A DNA stretch of 5,530 nt from positions 1 to 5,530 of the forward strand of contig JALUEN010000053.1 of assembly GCA_027052755.1 (NCBI GenBank). Reading direction: 5' to 3'. Origin of the DNA: a bacterium. Its GTDB lineage: Bacteria; DRYD01; JALUEN01. The translations under genes were made by a program, and so were the position numbers. Shown here one piece after another: positions 1 to 4,707 of the stretch (its first letter is position 1; every line of letters begins with the position of its first letter). Below the pieces are notes generated by a model. It was given only the letters and a program-made list of their open reading frames with translations. It searched no databases and was not told the DNA's origin.

Positions 1-650
1 GCCTGAGATATAGCATAAGGGATTATGAAGGATATGGATGGAGCTAAAACTATGGGCAAACTTCTAGAGGGGAATTCCTCCAAGCTCTCAAGTTTAAAGA
101 GATCAGCTACCTCTGATAGCTCCTTGAGGTCAATGAGGTCATCGGTCAGATCGCGCCCAGGGCGATAGAAGATGTGTTCCAGTATCTCACTACCCCGTAC
201 ATGGAACAGTATCATCAGCATATTCCAGCCTCCAAATGAGTAAGTGATCTCCCTGCTATCCCCTCTAATCGTTGATGTGTGAATCAGGTAGGTGAACTCC
301 ATATCCACCTTGGTCTCCTTTAGCTCTTTGGAAACTTGCTCTATCAGGGTAGAGGTTATCTTTCTAATCTCATCAGGAGATGGCATAACAGGAGCTTTCA
401 CTGACTTAGAAGGTTCTTCAAGCTCAGGATAGGTCCAGGCTACCTTCCTAGCATACGGGAGTAAGTCATCCAAATGCTTTTTCAGGTCTTCCAAAGCCTC
501 TGGGTCAGTAGATCTCAGGTAAACTATCCTTCCCTCCTCAAGGAGGCTCAGCGTAGAGGTGGTGGTTGTGAACTCCTGAAGGTCCTTAAGTTTCCCAGCA
601 GAATATTTTATCCTCAGCCCATCAGTTCGCTTAATTATGTAGCGCTCCAT
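1..650 (-). CDS. tldE: TldE/PmbA-like subunit of the TldD-TldE peptidase (partial, C-terminus beyond left edge)
   Basis: An open frame of 216 codons starts at ATG 648-650 and runs off the left edge without a stop, so only the N-terminal half is visible. It begins MERYIIKRTDGLRIKYSAGK. The identification rests on position and general shape: it lies directly behind tldD on the same strand after a 42-base gap, the usual arrangement for this pair, and the visible part has a mixed alpha/beta N-terminal domain followed by a hydrophobic strand-helix segment (residues about 197-216, SLPIVLAPSISFI...) like the one that opens the C-terminal domain of TldD/PmbA proteins. In known TldD/TldE enzymes TldE lacks the metal ligands and pairs with TldD around a closed proteolytic chamber. 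No HExxxH is seen in the visible part, but its usual position would lie at or just past the edge, so this is weak support. A strong GGAGGTG lies 6 bases before the ATG. A second TldD paralogue is the main alternative. Confidence 0.75.
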   Translation of the reverse strand, partial: MERYIIKRTDGLRIKYSAGKLKDLQEFTTTTSTLSLLEEGRIVYLRSTDPEALEDLKKHLDDLLPYARKVAWTYPELEEPSKSVKAPVMPSPDEIRKITSTLIEQVSKELKETKVDMEFTYLIHTSTIRGDSREITYSFGGWNMLMILFHVRGSEILEHIFYRPGRDLTDDLIDLKELSEVADLFKLESLEEFPSRSLPIVLAPSISFIIPYAISQ

Positions 651-656
651 AAGAGA

Positions 657-663
657 CACCTCC
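657..663 (-). promoter_or_regulatory. Ribosome binding site of tldE-like gene
   Basis: GGAGGTG on the minus strand, 6 bases before the ATG at 650. It fixes the start of the partial gene and shows that the gene is translated independently within the tldD operon. Confidence 0.8.
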
Positions 664-692
664 ATTAAGGCTCAGCTACTATTAAGCTATTA

Positions 693-2087
693 TTAGGCTC
701 CTGTTATCAGAACATTCCTTATAAGCAGGTGAGGGCTTCCTGCTGATACAGGCACACTGTTTCCTAACTTACCACAGGTACCGCTGAAGTATTTCAAGTC
801 ATTAGCGATAGCCTCAATACTACTTAGAGTTTCAAATATATTTCCTTTAAGCATAGCGTCCCTGTATCTGTCCACCACTCTTCCATCTCTTACCAAAAAG
901 GCTTCAGCGGCAGAGAAAGTAAACTCATCAAATTTAGTAGTCCCTCCCCTAGATCCTTTAAGGTATATTCCGTTGTCTAACATCTTGAAAAGGTCTTCCC
1001 TTGTGTACCTACTGGGTTGAATAGTAGTCGTCCTCATCCTCACCAGTGTATTCTTTTGGTAGCTCTCAAGCCTGGAGTTTCCGGTGGGTTTAAAGTCAGG
1101 ACCGAACTTCTTGGCGCTTTCCCTTGAGTGGAGAAGACCAGAGATTACACCGTTTCTAATGAGGTAAACGTCCTCTGAGATGACGCCTTCATCATCAAAT
1201 GGCAGGTAGCCTCTGAGTCCCCATCTCCTACCTGTCTCAATCACGTCTAAGTCCCTAGGTCCTACCTCCCTTCCCAGGTAGAACAACTCCCTCAGTTTAG
1301 GATCGTCCTCGTGAAAGTCAGCCTCAGAGAGGTGCCCAAATGCCTCGTGAATGAATACACCAGCTAGATACGGGTCAACGATGATATCATATCTCCCTGT
1401 CTTTATAGGACCTGATTTCAGGTTTCCCAGCACCCTCACAGCTAAGTCCCTAGAGGCCTTTTCCAGTTTAAAGGGAGCCAAGGGCAAGTTAGTGAAACCC
1501 TCATGTGAGTACTGGTGTTCTACCCTACCTGAGAGCTCTCCTCCCACCTCAAACAGGATACTATGTGAGAGCCTCCTCTCCTTAAGGGTTCTTCCCTCAG
1601 TGGTGATAACAGCCCTTAAAAGTATCTCCTCTCGCCAGTATATCTCCCTAGTTAAGTTTATCCCTTCTCTCTCTGACTCTTTCCTGATAATCTCATCGTA
1701 TCTCTTTAAGGTTTCTATCCTATCTCTTAGAGTATAGGGGGGTTCGCCAGAATAGATGAACTCAACCTTCAATGGATCTAGGAGAAAGATATCCCCTTCC
1801 CTTCTAGGGAGGCTCTCCAGAAGCTCCTTAGATTCCCTCAGCCCCCTATCAAGCTCCTTTTCAGAGAAGACATCACTAGCGAAGAAACTCCAACGGCCAT
1901 CTTTGAAGACTTTCAGGTTCCAACCTCTGGTTACGCTATCAGAGATATCCTCAACCTCCCCGTTCTTGAAGTGTATGGCCAAGCTCCTCCTATCCTCAAT
2001 GTAGAACTGACCATATTTAGCCCAACTTAGATCCAGCTTCTCCTCCATCTTAGATACCCAGTAGTTGAAATCAAAACCCTTACTCAT
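693..2087 (-). CDS. tldD: TldD zinc-dependent metalloprotease (PmbA/TldD family, peptidase family U62/M103)
   Basis: A complete 464-residue protein, within the usual range for TldD. The metal site is intact: HEAFGH at residues 247-252 (plus-strand 1332-1349) gives the HExxxH motif with H247, E248 and H252. The conserved C-terminal GTCGK places the expected third ligand at C438, followed by a Gly/Ser-rich tail (VPVSAGSP, 445-452) typical of the family. Known bacterial TldD works with TldE as a cytosolic peptidase that clips unfolded peptides, for example in microcin B17 maturation and CcdA turnover; the substrate in this organism cannot be read from sequence. No signal peptide or membrane segment is visible. 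The ATG at 2085-2087 is chosen because GGAGGGG lies 6 bases upstream. The stop is TAA at 693-695, and the partner tldE-like gene begins 42 bases further on, so the two are probably co-transcribed. It faces away from the methyltransferase gene across a 414-base intergenic region. Confidence 0.95.
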   Translation of the reverse strand: MSKGFDFNYWVSKMEEKLDLSWAKYGQFYIEDRRSLAIHFKNGEVEDISDSVTRGWNLKVFKDGRWSFFASDVFSEKELDRGLRESKELLESLPRREGDIFLLDPLKVEFIYSGEPPYTLRDRIETLKRYDEIIRKESEREGINLTREIYWREEILLRAVITTEGRTLKERRLSHSILFEVGGELSGRVEHQYSHEGFTNLPLAPFKLEKASRDLAVRVLGNLKSGPIKTGRYDIIVDPYLAGVFIHEAFGHLSEADFHEDDPKLRELFYLGREVGPRDLDVIETGRRWGLRGYLPFDDEGVISEDVYLIRNGVISGLLHSRESAKKFGPDFKPTGNSRLESYQKNTLVRMRTTTIQPSRYTREDLFKMLDNGIYLKGSRGGTTKFDEFTFSAAEAFLVRDGRVVDRYRDAMLKGNIFETLSSIEAIANDLKYFSGTCGKLGNSVPVSAGSPHLLIRNVLITGA

Positions 2088-2093
2088 AGCTCT

Positions 2094-2100
2094 CCCCTCC
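2094..2100 (-). promoter_or_regulatory. Ribosome binding site of tldD
   Basis: GGAGGGG on the minus strand with 6 bases to the ATG at 2087. It supports this start and implies a transcript with a 5' leader rather than a leaderless one. Confidence 0.75.
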
Positions 2101-2110
2101 TAGGCGTAAT

Positions 2111-2126
2111 GATAAATTAGATTTTC
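2111..2126 (-). promoter_or_regulatory. Candidate archaeal BRE/TATA promoter element upstream of tldD
   Basis: Read on the minus strand this is GAAAAT (matching the BRE pattern RNWAAW) followed by CTAATTTATC, a TATA-like stretch. Its centre lies about 27 bases before the ATG, which would start transcription almost at the start codon and leave the strong Shine-Dalgarno sequence outside the mRNA. That conflict lowers confidence. A second AT-rich element (AAGTTTTAAGG, plus-strand about 2161-2171) would give a leader of roughly 50 bases and may be the real one. Confidence 0.25.
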
Positions 2127-2251
2127 ACAAGCTAGAGACCTTACCTCTTAATTATGCGTTCCTTAAAACTTCACTCTAGCGAGGAAGTGTTCGAAAAAGA
2201 TGTGAACAAGCGTTAACATAGGTTTTAGATCCAGGAAATTAACAAAAGTTC

Positions 2252-2267
2252 TTCTCTTTTGAGAGAA
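2252..2267. repeat. Short inverted repeat TTCTCT-TTTG-AGAGAA
   Basis: Perfect 6-base arms at 2252-2257 and 2262-2267 with a 4-base loop. It overlaps a second, mutually exclusive pair, CAAAAG (2243-2248) and CTTTTG (2256-2261). It could be a small hairpin or an operator. Palindromes this short are expected by chance about once or twice in 400 AT-rich bases, so function is not established. Confidence 0.3.
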
Positions 2268-2324
2268 AATCCCCCTATTGCCTTAAGGGGCGTTAGCTTA
2301 TCCTCTGCTTTTAATGGTTTACAA

Positions 2325-2340
2325 TTTAACTTCTGTTAAA
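2325..2340. repeat. Short inverted repeat TTTAAC-TTCT-GTTAAA
   Basis: Perfect 6-base arms at 2325-2330 and 2335-2340 around a 4-base spacer, a spacing compatible with a dimeric winged-helix or HTH repressor site. It lies roughly mid-way between the two divergent genes. No second copy with the same arms was found in the window, so an operator role is only a possibility. Confidence 0.3.
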
Positions 2341-2422
2341 ACTTTCAAAAGGAACTTGAAGAATTCTACCTCACTTACTGTTTTCCTTTTTTAAACATAA
2401 CCGTTATTCATTTTTCGACCAC

Positions 2423-2443
2423 TACCCTAGCGATAAAAGGGTA
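2423..2443. repeat. Inverted repeat TACCCT-N9-AGGGTA in the methyltransferase promoter area
   Basis: Perfect arms at 2423-2428 and 2438-2443 enclose AGCGATAAA. The repeat overlaps the A/T-rich candidate promoter just upstream of the methyltransferase transcription unit, where a bound regulator could block TBP/TFB. The sequence shows the symmetry; the regulatory role is inference. Confidence 0.3.
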
Positions 2444-2449
2444 AATAAA
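2432..2449 (+). promoter_or_regulatory. Candidate TATA-type promoter of the RNA methyltransferase gene
   Basis: A/T-rich stretch GATAAAAGGGTAAATAAA. The GTAAATAAA part is centred about 24 bases before the ATG at 2469 and about 57 before the TTG start at 2502, so a start near 2469 would give a short leader carrying the ribosome binding site. No strong BRE is visible and the match to the TTTATA-type box is weak. Confidence 0.25.
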
Positions 2450-2468
2450 GACTCAGGTAGAAAAGTAG

Positions 2469-2495
2469 ATGAAGCTTAAGAAGGTAAAGAGGTGA
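2469..2495 (+). other. 8-codon upstream reading frame before the methyltransferase
   Basis: ATG 2469-2471 opens an 8-codon frame, MKLKKVKR, ending at TGA 2493-2495. It is in the same frame as the TTG start at 2502, and its stop lies inside the Shine-Dalgarno sequence that serves the TTG. The candidate TATA element lies at about the distance expected for leaderless initiation at this ATG. It may be a translated leader, or simply chance; no family is recognisable in 8 residues. Confidence 0.25.
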
Positions 2496-2496
2496 T
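2489..2496 (+). promoter_or_regulatory. Ribosome binding site deciding the TTG start of the methyltransferase
   Basis: GAGGTGAT is an 8-base perfect complement to the ATCACCTC found near the 3' end of prokaryotic 16S rRNA. Five bases separate it from TTG 2502-2504. An in-frame TGA (2493-2495) within this site rules out an upstream start unless the stop is read through, so TTG is the start despite being a rare codon. Confidence 0.85.
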
Positions 2497-2501
2497 TCAA
2501 C

Positions 2502-3347
2502 TTGATAGAAGAGTTAAAGAAGCTAGGGATAAAGTACAAAGAGATCTCCTCTCCAGAGAACCCTCTAGTTAAGAAAACATTTAGGCTTCAGAGAAAACGC
2601 CAGAGGTACAAGTTAGGCGAGTACTTCATAGATGACGCTAACGTGGTTATAGATGGCATGAGGTTAGGACTTTTTCCAAAGCACCTATTTCTAGCTCCCT
2701 CTGATGAGAGGAGCGAGTGGATTAAGGAGATCATTCATCACCTATTAACCCATAAACCAGATACAGAGGTGGTTATAACTAACGACAAGGTAATAAGGAA
2801 GCTCTCAACCCTAGAGGAACCTCATCCGGTTATCGGAGTTTATGAGTTAAGCGATACTCCTAAGCTAAGTGAGGTAGAATTGCTAAATTACCTTCCCGCT
2901 GTAGGTATATGGGGAATAAAAAACCCAGGAAACTTAGGTACAATTATCCGAGACATGATAGCCTTTGAAATCAAGACTTTAGTTATGATACAGAGCACCG
3001 TGGATCCCTATAACCCTAAAGTGATAAGGAGTGCGAGAGAGGGATTCTTCAAGACGAAATTTGTCAGAGCTACTCAAGAGGAGTTTAAGAGTTTTCTAGA
3101 TGAGTACTCCGATAACTTTAAGCTCCTAACTACTAGTTCAAAAACGGGGAAGGATATTCGCGAGATAAGGGAGAGCTTAGGTAAGTGGTTGCTTCTCCTA
3201 GGGAGCGAATCCCAGGGAATCCCAGAGGATATCCTCAAGAGCTCCCACTTAATTGTGAGGATACCTATCTCAGATGAGGTTGAGAGTTTAAACGTAGCTT
3301 CAGCTGGAGCGATAACACTGTTCTGGTTAACCAGGATCGCTATTTAG
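2502..3347 (+). CDS. SpoU/TrmH-family RNA (ribose-2'-O) methyltransferase
   Basis: A 281-residue protein in two parts. Residues about 14-115 resemble the N-terminal RNA-substrate-binding domain of RlmB/TsnR/MRM3-like enzymes (SPENPLVKKTFRL, then a basic RKRQRYKLGEYFIDD segment). Residues about 132-281 form the trefoil-knot SPOUT domain with all three SpoU motifs: motif 1 NPGNLGTIIRD (141-151, with N141 and the expected catalytic R150), motif 2 LGSESQGIP (233-241, E236), and motif 3 IPISDEVESLNVASAGAI (254-271, S262-L263-N264). These bind S-adenosylmethionine in the knot. The expected reaction is transfer of a methyl group to a ribose 2'-OH in rRNA or tRNA in the cytoplasm; the target nucleotide cannot be assigned, so no gene symbol is given. 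The start is TTG, supported by a perfect GAGGTGAT five bases upstream. It is a lone plus-strand gene, divergent from tldD, and its 3' end overlaps the convergent peroxiredoxin gene by 8 bases. Confidence 0.92.
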   Translation: MIEELKKLGIKYKEISSPENPLVKKTFRLQRKRQRYKLGEYFIDDANVVIDGMRLGLFPKHLFLAPSDERSEWIKEIIHHLLTHKPDTEVVITNDKVIRKLSTLEEPHPVIGVYELSDTPKLSEVELLNYLPAVGIWGIKNPGNLGTIIRDMIAFEIKTLVMIQSTVDPYNPKVIRSAREGFFKTKFVRATQEEFKSFLDEYSDNFKLLTTSSKTGKDIREIRESLGKWLLLLGSESQGIPEDILKSSHLIVRIPISDEVESLNVASAGAITLFWLTRIAI

Positions 3348-3810
3348 AGCTTTCCCTCAGAAAGTCTAGGATCTCCTTCAGGTCTGGGACCTCCCTTATG
3401 GGGTAAACCTTTACAAAGATCACCTTTCCCTCCTCATCTAGGATCACGTTAGCTCTCTCAGAAAAACCGTCTTTTTCCCTAAATATTCCTAGTTTCATAG
3501 CCAGCGCTCCATGAGGCCAGAAATCAGCTAACATCCTCAGCTTCTCTATCCCCAAACTCTCAGCCCATGCTTTCTTAGAAAACGTGGAGTCAACGCTAAT
3601 GCCAACAGGTAAGGTGTTGAGCTCCTGGAATTCCTCATAGTGTTTTTCAAGGTCCTTCATCTGCTGAGCGCACACAGGTGTCCATGCCAGTGGGTGGAAT
3701 GACAGGAGAACCTTCTTACCCCTGTGCTCAGAGAGCTTAAATGGGTTTCCATTCTGATCAAGAAGCTGAAAGTCTTCTACCTTCGCACCTATCCCTATAG
3801 GATTAGACAT
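3340..3810 (-). CDS. One-cysteine peroxiredoxin (AhpC/TSA, Bcp-like)
   Basis: A 156-residue thioredoxin-fold protein, typical of short Bcp/AhpE-type peroxiredoxins. The active-site loop FHPLAWTPVCAQQ carries the PxxxTxxC motif as P40, T44 and peroxidatic C47. R119 in SERANVILDEEGKV is the expected second active-site arginine. C47 is the only cysteine, so there is no internal resolving cysteine and the enzyme must be recycled by an outside thiol or by a partner subunit. It reduces hydrogen peroxide or organic hydroperoxides in the cytosol. The ATG at 3808-3810 has GGAGGG 7 bases upstream; the stop is TAG at 3340-3342. It follows the 2-oxoacid:ferredoxin oxidoreductase beta gene by 26 bases on the same strand and is probably in that operon, which suggests protection of an oxygen-sensitive iron-sulphur enzyme (inference). 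Its end overlaps the end of the convergent methyltransferase gene. Confidence 0.92.
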   Translation of the reverse strand: MSNPIGIGAKVEDFQLLDQNGNPFKLSEHRGKKVLLSFHPLAWTPVCAQQMKDLEKHYEEFQELNTLPVGISVDSTFSKKAWAESLGIEKLRMLADFWPHGALAMKLGIFREKDGFSERANVILDEEGKVIFVKVYPIREVPDLKEILDFLRESSK

Positions 3811-3817
3811 CCTTAAT

Positions 3818-3823
3818 CCCTCC
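3818..3823 (-). promoter_or_regulatory. Ribosome binding site of peroxiredoxin gene
   Basis: GGAGGG on the minus strand, 7 bases before the ATG at 3810, in the 26-base gap after the oxidoreductase beta gene. Confidence 0.75.
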
Positions 3824-3836
3824 TCTTCATTTAAAG

Positions 3837-4706
3837 TCAGCTTAAACTAAAGGTCAAAGTCTTTACCTTCTCCAATCTCTCTGAGGAGCTCATTCTATCC
3901 TTAAATGGGTTGTGATCGCCATATAGTAGCTCATGGAAGGTAGGACTAGAGGTTCTGTATATCACCCCAATAGGGATTCCCTCCTCCTTAAACTCCGCTA
4001 ACTTAAGAGCCTCCTCTAAGCTCTCCGCTTCCCGCTCTAGCTCCCTAACAAGTTTGTTATAGATTGGGTAGGTATTGTTGAAGGTAACACATGGCTGAAG
4101 CACATCAACGAACGAGAAGCCTTTGTGAAGGATAGCTTCCACGAATATGTCTCTCAAGAGGTTTATCCTCCCTGAGTATCCCCTAGCGACAAAAGTGCTT
4201 CCCACTTGGAGGGCTAACTTAACAGGGTTGAATGGCTCTTCTATCGTTCCTTTAGGACTAGAGGGGCTCCTAAACCCCCTTGGGCTGAGTGGTGAGTACT
4301 GACCTGTAGTGAGAGCGTAAACCCCGTTATCGTGGGTTATAACTGTTATATCTATATTCCTCTTCGCTGCGAAGATGAGATGCTCTAATCCCTCTCCAAA
4401 GGCATCACCATCGCCTACAAAAGCTACTACCTTTAGATCAGGATTTGCTAATTTTATACCTTCAGCAGTAGCTATAGCTCTGCCATGTAGAGAGTATAAA
4501 CCGCTAAGGTTGAGGTAATCAAAGATCTTTCCATGACAACCTATACCTGCTGTTATCACGATCCTCTCCCTACCGATACCTCTCTTCTCCAATTCTAGTA
4601 CAGCGTTCTTAAAAGCGTTTAGGATAGCAAAGTTTCCACATCCTGGACACCATGTATTTTCCGCGTAAGTTATAAGCGAATCCTTGAAGTTAGCCTTTTT
4701 ATCCAT
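3837..4706 (-). CDS. 2-oxoacid:ferredoxin oxidoreductase, beta subunit
   Basis: A 289-residue protein, the usual length for the beta (thiamine-diphosphate) subunit. It catalyses CoA-dependent oxidative decarboxylation of a 2-oxoacid with reduction of ferredoxin, in the cytosol, together with the alpha subunit encoded just upstream. Visible signatures are TWCPGCGN with C20 and C23, GIGCHGK with C57, and LQPCVTF with C206, the four cysteines expected to hold the [4Fe-4S] cluster. GDGD at 98-101 and HDNGVY at 125-130 (N127) form the Mg/thiamine-diphosphate motif. SLHGRAIA at 72-79 is another family hallmark. The motif after the cofactor site reads YALTTGQ (130-136), unlike the YGLTKGQ or YGMTGGQ I expect in related subunits, so the substrate (pyruvate, 2-oxoglutarate, branched-chain or other) is left open. 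The ATG at 4704-4706 sits one base after the alpha stop (TAATATG), implying coupled translation. The stop is TGA at 3837-3839. Confidence 0.93.
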   Translation of the reverse strand: MDKKANFKDSLITYAENTWCPGCGNFAILNAFKNAVLELEKRGIGRERIVITAGIGCHGKIFDYLNLSGLYSLHGRAIATAEGIKLANPDLKVVAFVGDGDAFGEGLEHLIFAAKRNIDITVITHDNGVYALTTGQYSPLSPRGFRSPSSPKGTIEEPFNPVKLALQVGSTFVARGYSGRINLLRDIFVEAILHKGFSFVDVLQPCVTFNNTYPIYNKLVRELEREAESLEEALKLAEFKEEGIPIGVIYRTSSPTFHELLYGDHNPFKDRMSSSERLEKVKTLTFSLS

Positions 4707-4707
4707 A

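Larger units (their letters stand above)
2088..2501. other. AT-rich divergent intergenic region, 414 bp, no supportable gene
   Basis: This is the space between the divergent tldD and methyltransferase genes. A hand count of 2101-2500 gives 139 G+C in 400 bases, about 35%, lower than the flanking genes. It holds candidate promoters at both ends, a T-rich run (about 2381-2392), and three short perfect palindromes with 6-base arms: TTCTCT/AGAGAA, TTTAAC/GTTAAA and TACCCT/AGGGTA. Short frames exist (for example 20 codons at 2154-2216) but have no ribosome binding site and no recognisable product. I saw no tRNA-like fold, no C/D-box pair and no long repeat. At roughly 400 bp it is long for a compact archaeal genome, so an unannotated small RNA remains possible. 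Confidence 0.6.

Noticed and set aside
474..668. 64-codon plus-strand open frame
   Set aside because: It lies opposite the tldE-like gene, which has a strong ribosome binding site and an uninterrupted frame to the window edge. The plus-strand frame has no recognisable product.
1351..1737. 128-codon plus-strand open frame, and a similar one at 1756-2004
   Set aside because: Both are antisense to tldD, whose metal-site and C-terminal motifs are intact. Their Ser/Leu-rich translations are typical shadow frames.
2154..2216. 20-codon plus-strand frame (MRSLKLHSSEEVFEKDVNKR) in the intergenic region
   Set aside because: The composition looks protein-like, but there is no ribosome binding site before the ATG, no fitting promoter distance and no recognisable family. 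A frame of this length is expected by chance.
2276..2291. CCTTAAGG palindrome and CCCC...GGGG pairing around 2271-2290 as a terminator hairpin
   Set aside because: No T-run follows on either strand and no gene ends nearby, so a terminator makes no sense here.
2163..2344. Nine-base direct repeat TTAAAACTT at 2163-2171 and 2336-2344
   Set aside because: In about 400 AT-rich bases one repeated 9-mer is close to chance expectation. No third copy or flanking similarity supports a binding-site array.
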